Source of the DNA: Candidatus Methylomirabilota bacterium
GTDB taxonomy: Bacteria > Methylomirabilota > Methylomirabilia > Methylomirabilales > 2-02-FULL-66-22
Assembly: GCA_016209735.1 (NCBI GenBank)
Contig: JACQVN010000042.1
Coordinates: 1-63,503 of the forward strand
DNA: 63,503 nt
Direction: 5' to 3'
This document shows positions 7,947 through 16,036 of the stretch, in pieces. Positions within the stretch are counted from its first letter, which is position 1. Each line of letters begins with the position of its first letter. The position numbers and the translations under genes were made by a program. Below the pieces are notes generated by a model, which did no database searches, was not told the DNA's origin, and was given only the letters and a program-made list of their open reading frames with translations.

Positions 7947-8307
7947 CCCTGCCCTCGGTCGGACCGCAGTGCCGGTTGCGACCAGCCTGTTCGATCTGAG
8001 AGGATCGAGTCACCCTAAGGAGAAGGGTTCGATGGTGCCCACGGAAGAGCTGCGAGCGTGTGAAAGAATCCCGGCGGGCGCACTCGAGGCTCACGCCCAA
8101 CGAAATCCCCCCTGCCTGCCGCCTGTCTGCGCTTGCCTGCGCGCAGCGCGCAAGCAGGTGCACCCCACAGGCAGGCGCTTCGCTTGGCGCAGGCAGGCCT
8201 CGCCCCCCGAGCAAATCCCCCCATCCCCCCTTTACAAAAGGGGAGCACGGGGGGATTCCGCCGGGGGGTTGGGGGGATTTGCCCGGGCGACGGGATGTCT
8301 GTTCAGC
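7947..8307. other. Intergenic region with palindromic repeats
   Basis: No gene is recognised, although the bd-like reading frame stays open through it. It holds CCTGCCTGC/GCAGGCAGG-type inverted repeats around 8100-8200 and a C/G-tract palindrome at 8212-8281. The true start of the next gene is therefore uncertain. Confidence 0.6.
8212..8281. repeat. C/G-tract palindromic repeat
   Basis: AAATCCCCCC at the left, a CCCTTTACAAAAGGGG centre and TTGGGGGGATTT at the right form a long imperfect hairpin of the same family as the copies at 33262 and 57107, here lengthened by an internal duplication of the G-rich arm. Confidence 0.8.
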
Positions 8308-10113
8308 TTGGGTGGACCGCGCCGGACGATTTCTTTGCAGCGGACGTGGCATCGAGCAGGAGGTCCCCGGATCTGGTCGCAGGCACCTCTCCTCGCCGGA
8401 GCCATCCTCCTCCTGACGGCGGCCGCGGCCTGGGGCCAGGCGGGAGCCGCCGAAGCCCCGCCCGCTTATCGAAGCTTTCCGGTGCTGGGCAGCCGCCTGG
8501 CGGTGTGGGGCGTCGCCCAGCTCCACCTGAACTTCGCCGCCTTCATTCTCGGCGTCCCCATCTTCGCCGTCATCGTGGAGTACGTGGGCTGGCGCACCCG
8601 GAACCCCCGCTACGACTGGCTCGCCCACGAGTTCATGAAGCTCACCTTCGCCGCCTTCTCCGCCACGGCGCTCCTGGGCGGCGCCCTGACGTTTTTCCTC
8701 CTGACCCTGTATCCCCGCTTCTTCGGGTACCTGGCTGGCATCTTCGGGCCGACGATGTGGGTGTACGCCGGCCTCTTCTTCCTGGAGACATTCACGCTCT
8801 ACCTCTACTACTACGGCTGGGAGCGGCTGGCCGGCTCCCGGAAAGGCCTTCACCTGCTTCTCGGGGTTCTCCTGAACCTGTGGGGCACGGCACTGCTCTT
8901 CGTGGCCAACTCCTGGGTGACCTTCATGATTTCCCCCGGCGGCGTGGACGAGGCGGGAAAGCTCACCAGCCTGTGGGGCGCCATCGCCAACTTCACCTGG
9001 ATGCCGATCAATGTCCACCGCCTGATCGCCAACGTCACCTTCGGGGGGGCCATTGCCGCGGCCTACGCCGCCTTCCGCTTCCTGGGGGCCAAGAGCGACG
9101 AGGAGCGCGCCCAGTACGATTGGATGGGCTACGTCGGGAATTTCGTCGCGCTCTCTTCGCTGCTCTTTCTCCCCTTTGCCGGGTACTGGCTCGGGCGGGA
9201 GATCTACGCCTTCAACCAGACCATGGGGATCACCATGATGGGCGGATTCATGTCCTGGCTCTGGGTCGTCCAGGCCATGCTCATCGGGGTCCTCTTTCTC
9301 GGATCGAACTACTACTTGTGGCTTGGGATGGAGCGAATCCCCGGATCCGAGCGATACCGGCAATTCATCCCCTACATGCTTTTGATCCTGGCCGCGGGAT
9401 TCATGGTGTGGGCCACGCCGCGCAGCATGGTGGTGACCCTGGAGGAATCCCGTGCCATGGGCGGCACCCATCATCCGGTGCTGGGCGTCCTGGGGGTGAT
9501 GTCGGCCAAGAACACGGCAGTCAACCTCATGATTCTCACCACGTTTCTGTCGTTCCTGCTGTACCGGCGGGCAAACAAAGTCTCGGGGAAGCCGTGGGCG
9601 AAAGCCGGGATGACCATTCAGGGAGTCCTTTTTGGGATCGCCGGCGCAGTCGTCACCTTCTACGGCATCTACGGCTATTTCGTGGAGTCCATCGTCCGGA
9701 TTGGGTTCTCGGTCTACCAGGTGCTGGCAGTGCTGACCGCTATCGTGCTGATCATGGCGATAGACATCCCCATGTTCCGGGGGGCGGAGGCGAGGGGGGC
9801 GATCCGCTGGGGGCGGATCGCCCCCCGGTCCCAGTACGTGCTGATCCTGCTGGCGGTGACCTTCGCCTGGCTGATGGGCCTCATGGGGTTTGCCCGGTCG
9901 GGCATCCGGCAGCATTGGCATGTGTATGGCGTCATTCGCGACGCGTCTCCCGAGGCGTGGACGCCGGCCTTGGGATACGCGGCCAGTATGATCAGTGCCG
10001 TGACGATCCTCTTCTTCGCCCTGGTGATGTTGATCTTCTGGCTGGGGGGGCTCGGCGAGAAGAGCCCAGAGGAAGCGGTTGGCTTGGCGGGCGAGATCGC
10101 CCCCGGAGACTGA
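8308..10113 (+). CDS. Cytochrome bd-like (CydA-related) membrane protein associated with NXR
   Basis: The protein has about 601 residues (start uncertain) and some 13-14 hydrophobic segments. It resembles CydA in its first half: an early HLNFAAF stretch with a His that could match the haem b595 ligand, FLETFTLYLYYYGWERL matching the conserved Glu helix of CydA, and NVHRLIANVTFGG matching the haem b558 His region. There is no long Q-loop, so quinol oxidation is not assured. No cydB follows. Genes of this type sit beside NXR in Nitrospira, where a bd-like terminal oxidase or a reverse electron flow role has been proposed. TTG 8308 and TTG 8335 are possible starts; neither has a strong ribosome binding site. 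Confidence 0.65.
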   Translation: MGGPRRTISLQRTWHRAGGPRIWSQAPLLAGAILLLTAAAAWGQAGAAEAPPAYRSFPVLGSRLAVWGVAQLHLNFAAFILGVPIFAVIVEYVGWRTRNPRYDWLAHEFMKLTFAAFSATALLGGALTFFLLTLYPRFFGYLAGIFGPTMWVYAGLFFLETFTLYLYYYGWERLAGSRKGLHLLLGVLLNLWGTALLFVANSWVTFMISPGGVDEAGKLTSLWGAIANFTWMPINVHRLIANVTFGGAIAAAYAAFRFLGAKSDEERAQYDWMGYVGNFVALSSLLFLPFAGYWLGREIYAFNQTMGITMMGGFMSWLWVVQAMLIGVLFLGSNYYLWLGMERIPGSERYRQFIPYMLLILAAGFMVWATPRSMVVTLEESRAMGGTHHPVLGVLGVMSAKNTAVNLMILTTFLSFLLYRRANKVSGKPWAKAGMTIQGVLFGIAGAVVTFYGIYGYFVESIVRIGFSVYQVLAVLTAIVLIMAIDIPMFRGAEARGAIRWGRIAPRSQYVLILLAVTFAWLMGLMGFARSGIRQHWHVYGVIRDASPEAWTPALGYAASMISAVTILFFALVMLIFWLGGLGEKSPEEAVGLAGEIAPGD

Positions 10114-10146
10114 GCCCGAATACATGGTTGAGAATTCCAGGTGGAT

Positions 10147-10980
10147 ATGCGTGTTCCGATCCCGGTCAAGGTGAGCGCCTTCGCGCTGCTGGTCATAGGC
10201 GCCTACACCTATGTCGCCAACTCGATCCCGCAGATTCAGTCCGTGCCTCCCCAGGAGCTGTCCCTGGAAGCGGGCAGCGTCACCAGGGAACAGCTCGTGA
10301 AGGCCGGTGAGGGAATCTTCAAGGGCAAGGGCACCTGCGAGGTCTGCCACGCCATCGGGCAAAAGGGTACGCGGGCGCCCGATCTGGCTGGCATTGGGGC
10401 CGCCGCCGGCAAACGGAAGCCCGGCGTTACCGCCAACGCCTACCTGATCGAGTCCCTGCTGGAGCCCGGCGCTCACCTCGTGGAAGGCTACCCCAACATC
10501 ATGCCGAGGGCGGACCGGCCACCCATCGGCCTCAACCGCTCCGAGCTGTGGGCGGTCACCGCCTTCCTGGAGTCATTGGGCGGCACGGTGGCGGTGAAGC
10601 TGGAGGATATCCCCAAGGATGCCGGGGCCGTCGCCGGCGGCGCCGGCGGGCCGGTCGCGGAGCTGAAGATGCCCGGCGATCCCAAGGCGGGGCAGGCGAT
10701 CTTCATGGGCAAGGGGGCGTGCATCGCCTGCCACAAGGCGGGCGCCATCGGCGCCTCGCCGCTGGGTCCCGACCTCTCCCAAATCGCCAGGATCCAGACG
10801 GCCGACTACATCATGGCCAAGATCTTGAACCCGACCGCGATGGGAACCGTGGCGGGTTTTCCGCCCAACCTGATGCCGCCGACACTGGGCCAGACCTTGA
10901 CCGCCAGGGAGTTCGTGGATCTCATGTCGTTTCTCCTCACGCTGAAGGGGGAGGCCCCGGCCTCCACCGCGAAGAAATGA
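10147..10980 (+). CDS. Membrane-anchored dihaem cytochrome c
   Basis: The protein has 277 residues, with a single N-terminal membrane anchor (about residues 6-24). Two cytochrome c domains follow, with CEVCH near residue 63 and CIACH near residue 193, each with a distal Met-containing loop (NIMPRADRPP and NLMPPT). ATG 10147 is preceded by AGGTGG; GTG 10141 is an in-frame alternative. It lies 33 bp after the bd-like gene and overlaps the next gene by 4 bp (ATGA), so these three are probably cotranscribed. It is a likely electron carrier between the bd-like protein and the following NxrC-like fusion. Confidence 0.85.
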   Translation: MRVPIPVKVSAFALLVIGAYTYVANSIPQIQSVPPQELSLEAGSVTREQLVKAGEGIFKGKGTCEVCHAIGQKGTRAPDLAGIGAAAGKRKPGVTANAYLIESLLEPGAHLVEGYPNIMPRADRPPIGLNRSELWAVTAFLESLGGTVAVKLEDIPKDAGAVAGGAGGPVAELKMPGDPKAGQAIFMGKGACIACHKAGAIGASPLGPDLSQIARIQTADYIMAKILNPTAMGTVAGFPPNLMPPTLGQTLTAREFVDLMSFLLTLKGEAPASTAKK

Positions 10981-13370
10981 AGATCCTCCGCTCGACGTTT
11001 CTCCGGGCCGTGCTGATCCTGGTGGTGACTTTTCTGTTCTTCCGGCTCGGGATCCGGCCGCCGGCCCCGTGGAGTGTGGTGGCGCTGTACATGGCCATCA
11101 CCGTCTTCGCGGTCCTCATCTACGTCTCGTCGGATTCCGAGACATGGGAGGCGTTTCTCCATCCCATTCGATCAACCCTCGTGGATGACTCGAAGCGACA
11201 GATCCGCTTCGCCCTCATGATCCTCTTTCCGCTCCTGATGGGCTATTACACGTACAGTAGGGCCGCGGCCGAGCGCGGGGCGCCCCTGGAACTTCGGGCG
11301 GTCCACCCGGCCCCCCCCGCCTCCATCTCGTTCAGGGGGAAGGCCATGGACGTGCAGGGATTGGAGAACCCCCTCCGGAAGGAGGCCGCGAACCTCGGGA
11401 AGCACCTGGCAGAGGGCGGGGCGATCTATATCAAGCACTGCGTGTACTGCCACGGGGACAACCTGGACGGCGCGGGCCACTTCGCCCAGGCCTTCAATCC
11501 GCGCCCGGCCAACTTCGCCGATCCCGGGACGATCGCCATGCTGCAGGAGGGCTATCTCTTCTGGCGGATCGCCAAGGGAGGTCCTGGCTTGCCGAAGGAG
11601 TCCGCGCCCTGGAACTCGGTCATGCCCGCCTGGGAGGATCGGCTCAGCGAGGAAGAGATCTGGAAGGTCATCATGTATCTCTACGACGCCACGGGCTATC
11701 AGCCGAGGCGCTGGGAGACGCAGGCCTCGCTGTCCTCCCCTCCCCCCCAGGCGATGCGCGCCACCCCAGCGCCTGCTTCAGAGGCCGTTCGCCCCGAGTC
11801 CCGCCCAGGCGGGAGCGAAGGGGGGACGGCCGCGCGTCCTTCGGTGGGCTCAGGACGAGCGGCATCATCATCCACACTGCCAGAGCTGGCGCCTGTGGCC
11901 CGGAAGCAGGACGACCCTGGTGGCCCGTGGCGTCGCGGATGGTGGGGCGCCGCCCAGGCGGAGGCACAGCAGGCCGGCGACGCCGCGGGCGGGAAGACGC
12001 TTTACGGGAAGAAGTGCGCCCTCTGCCACGGCGCGGAGGGCAAGGGGGACGGGCCCGGGGCGCCCACCGTGGATCCCAAGCCGCGGGATTTCACCAGGGG
12101 TCTGTACAAGATCCGCACGACCGCTTCCGGACAGCCGCCCACGGACACGGACCTCTTCCGCATCATCACCGATGGTATGCCCGGGACTTCCATGCCCGGA
12201 TGGCAGGGGCTTTCCGAGCGGGATCGCTGGAACCTGGTCGCCCACCTCAAGACCTTTGCCCCGGAGAAATTTCGAGAGCCTCCGACGGCGGCCGACCTCC
12301 CGAAGGAGGTGGCCCCGTCCAAGGAATCCCTCGCCCGAGGGAAGGAGATGTTCGAGGCCATCGAGTGCAACAAGTGTCACGGCGCCGCAGGCCGCGGGGA
12401 TGGTCCGTCGGCCCCCGAGCTCAAGGACGACTGGGGGGACCCAATCCGGGCCACCAATCTGAGCAAGTCCTGGACATTCCGGGGTGGGGGAAGGGCCAGG
12501 GACATCGCCACGCGTCTGGCGACCGGCCTCATGGGGACGCCGATGCCGTCCTTCATCGACAGCGTGGAGAAGCCCGAGGACATCTGGCACGTGGCCAACT
12601 ACGTGAAGTCCCTGGGACCGGAGCAGCCCGACTTTGCCACGGTCCTACCGGTGCGTCCCGTACAGGGTGAGATCCCTGACGATCCCACCGCGGCATTCTG
12701 GGACGAGCAGGCTCCCGCCAATTTCCCGCTGGCCGGCCAGGTGATCGTGGACCCGCGGAACTTCACCCCGTCCATCGACATGATCGCCGTACGGGCGGTC
12801 TATTCCGACAGCGAGGTTGCCTTTCACCTGAGCTGGGATGACCCCACCGCCTCCAAGACGGACCCGGCGGGCCAGACGTTCGCCGATCAGATCGCCCTGC
12901 AGTTTCCGGCCCAGCTCTCCGACGAGAGCGAGCCCCCCTACCTGCTCATGGGGGACGGCGGTGCCCCCGTCTACCTCCTGCGCTGGACCTCGGACCGCGG
13001 GGTGGGGGAGGCGAGCGCCGGCGGAGTGGGGGCCGTCACTCCCTTGCAGAGGGAAGAAACCCAGGCGAAGGGCCGGGCTGAATACGAGAAGGGCCGATAC
13101 CGTCTGGTCATGAAGCGACCCCGCGTCCCGCCCGCGCGGGCCGGTGTGCCCCCATTCCCGGTGGCCGCGTTCATCCCCGTCGCCTTCTTCGCCTGGGAGG
13201 GGGGAAATGGCGAGACAGAGACCAAGTTCTCCATGTCGTCGTGGTACTACCTGCGTCTTGAGCCTCCGCCATCCAAAGCTCGGTGGATCTACCCGCCCTT
13301 GGTGGTCTCCGCCGTCTTTGGACTGGAGATCTGGGGGCTGCGGCGGTTCCGGCGTCGAGTGCAGGGTTGA
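10977..13370 (+). CDS. Triheme cytochrome c fused to an NxrC-like haem b domain, membrane-anchored at both ends
   Basis: The protein has 797 residues. Two or three N-terminal membrane helices (within about residues 8-95) are followed by cytochrome c domains with CVYCH (about 158), CALCH (about 347) and CNKCH (about 466). From about residue 555 a domain of the ethylbenzene dehydrogenase gamma/NxrC haem b family begins (FWDEQAP..., DPRNFTPSIDMIAVRAVYSD, VAFHLSWDD), and a final membrane helix (YPPLVVSAVFGLEIWGL) ends the protein. A linker near 245-325 is rich in Ala/Pro/Ser/Gly and looks newly expanded. The start overlaps the previous stop (ATGA). It is probably the membrane-bound electron exit from NXR; the fusion order is unusual compared with stand-alone NxrC. 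Confidence 0.8.
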   Translation: MKILRSTFLRAVLILVVTFLFFRLGIRPPAPWSVVALYMAITVFAVLIYVSSDSETWEAFLHPIRSTLVDDSKRQIRFALMILFPLLMGYYTYSRAAAERGAPLELRAVHPAPPASISFRGKAMDVQGLENPLRKEAANLGKHLAEGGAIYIKHCVYCHGDNLDGAGHFAQAFNPRPANFADPGTIAMLQEGYLFWRIAKGGPGLPKESAPWNSVMPAWEDRLSEEEIWKVIMYLYDATGYQPRRWETQASLSSPPPQAMRATPAPASEAVRPESRPGGSEGGTAARPSVGSGRAASSSTLPELAPVARKQDDPGGPWRRGWWGAAQAEAQQAGDAAGGKTLYGKKCALCHGAEGKGDGPGAPTVDPKPRDFTRGLYKIRTTASGQPPTDTDLFRIITDGMPGTSMPGWQGLSERDRWNLVAHLKTFAPEKFREPPTAADLPKEVAPSKESLARGKEMFEAIECNKCHGAAGRGDGPSAPELKDDWGDPIRATNLSKSWTFRGGGRARDIATRLATGLMGTPMPSFIDSVEKPEDIWHVANYVKSLGPEQPDFATVLPVRPVQGEIPDDPTAAFWDEQAPANFPLAGQVIVDPRNFTPSIDMIAVRAVYSDSEVAFHLSWDDPTASKTDPAGQTFADQIALQFPAQLSDESEPPYLLMGDGGAPVYLLRWTSDRGVGEASAGGVGAVTPLQREETQAKGRAEYEKGRYRLVMKRPRVPPARAGVPPFPVAAFIPVAFFAWEGGNGETETKFSMSSWYYLRLEPPPSKARWIYPPLVVSAVFGLEIWGLRRFRRRVQG

Positions 13371-13441
13371 TGGGCTGCTCTTGGCGCTGACCGCGCGAGA
13401 ATCAAGCGCAAGACTCATGTGCCCTAAGGAAGGAGGGAGAA

Positions 13442-13810
13442 ATGCCTGCGATATCTGTGTGGACTCTCTGCGTGGTCGTGGCCGTCTTCCAGCTTATGGG
13501 AGTCGCGTGGGCGGCCGGTGACGTGGCGAAGGGAAAAGCCAAGTACCAGGAGCTGTGCGCGGCCTGCCACGGGGCGTCAGGCAAAGGCGACGGACCGGCG
13601 GCGGCCGCCCTGAATCCCAAACCCCGCAATCACACCGACGCGGCCTACATGAACAAGCTCAAGGATCAGCAGCTCTTTGACTTCATCAAGAAGGGTGGCC
13701 AGGCCATGGGGAAGTCGCCCCTCATGCCGGCCTGGAGCGGCCAGCTCACTGATGCGCAGATCCAGGACCTGGTGGTCTACATCCGGACTCTGCACCGCCG
13801 CAAACCCTGA
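13442..13810 (+). CDS. Small secreted monohaem cytochrome c
   Basis: The protein has 122 residues. A signal peptide (residues 1-24, ending AWA) is followed by a class I cytochrome c domain with CAACHG and a C-terminal MPAWSG segment that supplies the likely axial Met. AAGGAGGG lies 5 bp before ATG 13442. Its size and export suit a soluble periplasmic shuttle between NXR and the aa3 oxidase or complex III. Confidence 0.88.
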   Translation: MPAISVWTLCVVVAVFQLMGVAWAAGDVAKGKAKYQELCAACHGASGKGDGPAAAALNPKPRNHTDAAYMNKLKDQQLFDFIKKGGQAMGKSPLMPAWSGQLTDAQIQDLVVYIRTLHRRKP

Positions 13811-14161
13811 GCGTGAAATGTCCACCGCGGCGACGCGGAGGGATGGGCCGGAGCGTCCAGGTCGTTTTCGTCTGCTGTGGTGACCGATCATGGTCATGAA
13901 CACTCCGTGCCTATGGTGAGAACGGCAGACGCAGGATGCCATCGAACTCCGAGGCGCGAGCCTGCCGACGCCCGCCCGCCAGCATGCAGTCGCTTGATCG
14001 CCGTGCGTTGCTGCGGTCAAGACCCGCCCTGTTCAGCGGGCGAGCAATCTGGCGGGCGGGCGTATGCGAGAAGAATAACGCAAGGCCTTTGCATCCACAA
14101 CTTCCACTGGACCTCGCGTCCCATCTGCGCCCACCTGTTCCCCACCCCCTCCTGAAAACGG

Positions 14162-14179
14162 ACTTGATCTAGATCAAGT
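14162..14179. promoter_or_regulatory. FNR/DNR-family binding site upstream of nxrC
   Basis: ACTTGATCTAGATCAAGT is a perfect 18-bp palindrome containing TTGAT-N4-ATCAA, the consensus for FNR/NNR/DNR-type CRP-family regulators. Its centre (14170.5) is about 41.5 bp before a predicted start at 14212 with TAGCGT at 14200-14205 as -10, which is the class II activator geometry. Low oxygen or nitric oxide control of the NXR genes is inferred. Confidence 0.75.
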
Positions 14180-14199
14180 GAAAACAGCCGGCTCTGTTG

Positions 14200-14205
14200 T
14201 AGCGT
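14200..14205 (+). promoter_or_regulatory. Candidate -10 element of the nxrC promoter
   Basis: TAGCGT matches three of the six bases of TATAAT, including T1, A2 and T6. It lies where an activator site centred at -41.5 would need it; no good -35 hexamer is present, as expected for an activator-dependent promoter. Confidence 0.35.
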
Positions 14206-14264
14206 AGTGGCCATATCCTGCCCATCTCGCCCTGCGAAGTCTCGAAGCCTGGGAGGATCGATCC

Positions 14265-15941
14265 GTGGGGAATCTGCGGGTGGCGCTACGGGGAACCGCA
14301 GCAGCTCTGGTTCTACTCGCGGGCGGCTGGCGTTGCGCCGCAGACCCTGAGCGGCCGGCGATGCATATGGCCCCGGCACACCCGTCCCCGCCAGCGCCAA
14401 CCGTAGGCAGAGCGGTTCCCGTCTCGCTGGCGCCGTCGAGATATCTGGCGCCCTTCCCGGAACTCTTGGGTCTGGGCAAACGCCTCTATGAGAAACACTG
14501 TGTCGCCTGCCACGGCGCCGACGGGCGGGGCGAGGGTGAGGCGGCTTATCTGCTCTATCCCAAGCCCCGTGACTTCGTGGAGGCAAAATATGCCCTGGTC
14601 TCCACGTGGGAGCGGGACCCGACCGACGAGGATCTTTTCCGGACGATCTCCCGCGGCATGCCGGGATCGGCGATGCCCTCCTGGGGACATCTCGCCGAGG
14701 AGGAACGGTGGGGGTTGGTCCACTATGTGAAGTCGTTCGCGGAGAAGCCGTGGCAGGTGAAGCCCGCGACAGACCCCAGGGGCGAGGAGGAGGCGGGGAC
14801 CGGCGTCATTCGGATCCCGCCGGAGCCGCCCTCTACGCCAGAGGCCCGGGCCCGTGCCCTCGAACGGTATGCGGACGCCTGTGCCTCCTGTCACGGGAAA
14901 ACCGGCAAGGGGGATACCACGGAACAGCAGAAGGATGACAAGGGCTATCCCACGCGGCCCCGGGATCTGACGCTTGGAGTCTATAAGGGCAGTCCCGAAC
15001 CCACGGAGATCTACCGTCGCATCGTGGCGGGCATGCCCGGCACGCCCATGCCCATGAGCGACTGGGCTTACGGCGAGGATGCCTGGCACCTCGTCCATCT
15101 TGTCCGGTCCTGGTCCAGCGACGAGCAGCGGGCGCGGGTGCAGATGAAGAAGTTCACCATCGTGGCCCGGCGCGCGGATCGCTTGCCGGAGCATCCCGAC
15201 GCGGGAGCCTGGCGCCTGGCGGTGCCGGTGAAGTTGCACCTGATGCCGCTCTGGTGGCGGGCCGAGCGGCCCGAGGAGGTGACGGTCCGGGCCCTCCACG
15301 ATGGGAAGGACCTTGCCCTCCTGCTGGTCTGGTCGGATGCAACCCACGACCATACCGCCATGCGTCCCCAAGACTTCCGGGATGCCGTGGCGGCGCAATT
15401 CTCCTTGACGCCTGATCCGCCGTTCTTCGCCATGGGGGCGAAGAGCCAGTTTGTGAACATCTGGATGTGGAAGTCCGAGCGGCAGGCGGACCTGGAGCCG
15501 GCCTTCCAGGACCTCGAGAAGGTCTATCCGAATCTCGGGATCGACTCCTATCCGAATCCGGAGATTTCGCCTCTGGAGCAGCCGACGCGGCAGGCGCTCA
15601 CCCTGCAGGCGGCTCCGACTTTCGTCACGGGCTGGGGTGCCGGCAACATCGTGTCCGACCCGACGCGGGCCAGCGCGGCCGAGGACCTCGTGGCACAGGG
15701 CTTCGGAACCCTGCGGGCACGCCCGCGGTCGGAGCAGGCGGCGCAGGCCCGAGGCGTCTATGCCACCGATACCTACCGGGTGATCTTCCGGCGGTCCCTG
15801 GCGCCCAAGGGCGAGCGATCGGTGAGCCTGATGCCCGGGAGCGTGGTGCCGGTGGCTTTCGCTGTCTGGAACGGCAGCGCCGGAGACCGGGACGGGAAGA
15901 AATCCGTGACCATCTGGCAGGATCTGTGGATCGAACGGTAG
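14265..15941 (+). CDS. nxrC: NxrC-like subunit: dihaem cytochrome c plus haem b-binding domain
   Basis: The protein has 558 residues. The N-terminus is a signal sequence with a lipobox-like WRCA near residue 24. Two cytochrome c motifs follow, CVACHG (about 79) and CASCHG (about 208), each with a GMPG/MP loop for the distal Met. From about residue 300 the ethylbenzene dehydrogenase/DMSO-reductase-family gamma fold begins (GAWRLAVPVKLHLMPLWW, LALLLVWSDATHDH), as in Nitrospira NxrC. GTG 14265 has GGGAGG 8 bp upstream. It lies directly before nxrA and behind the FNR-type box, so it is the best candidate for the subunit that takes electrons from NxrB. Confidence 0.82.
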   Translation: MGNLRVALRGTAAALVLLAGGWRCAADPERPAMHMAPAHPSPPAPTVGRAVPVSLAPSRYLAPFPELLGLGKRLYEKHCVACHGADGRGEGEAAYLLYPKPRDFVEAKYALVSTWERDPTDEDLFRTISRGMPGSAMPSWGHLAEEERWGLVHYVKSFAEKPWQVKPATDPRGEEEAGTGVIRIPPEPPSTPEARARALERYADACASCHGKTGKGDTTEQQKDDKGYPTRPRDLTLGVYKGSPEPTEIYRRIVAGMPGTPMPMSDWAYGEDAWHLVHLVRSWSSDEQRARVQMKKFTIVARRADRLPEHPDAGAWRLAVPVKLHLMPLWWRAERPEEVTVRALHDGKDLALLLVWSDATHDHTAMRPQDFRDAVAAQFSLTPDPPFFAMGAKSQFVNIWMWKSERQADLEPAFQDLEKVYPNLGIDSYPNPEISPLEQPTRQALTLQAAPTFVTGWGAGNIVSDPTRASAAEDLVAQGFGTLRARPRSEQAAQARGVYATDTYRVIFRRSLAPKGERSVSLMPGSVVPVAFAVWNGSAGDRDGKKSVTIWQDLWIER

Positions 15942-16036
15942 CGACAATGCTCGTCAAGATCTTCTCCCCCGCGGAGAGCGGGCAGGGGTGAAGGGGTAGC
16001 GAACGCTGCCACGGAGTCGCCCGGGGAGATAGGCTC

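Larger units (their letters stand above)
13811..14264. other. Intergenic region upstream of the nxrCAB genes
   Basis: This is 454 bp with no recognisable gene. Its last 110 bp hold a perfect FNR/DNR-type palindrome (14162-14179), a matching -10 element and the GGGAGG ribosome binding site of the next gene. The remainder shows nothing identifiable. Confidence 0.7.

Noticed and set aside
8293-8420. Start of the bd-like gene at ATG 8294 in another frame
   Set aside because: That frame reads Arg/Ser/Pro-rich text and would need a frameshift to join the membrane protein.
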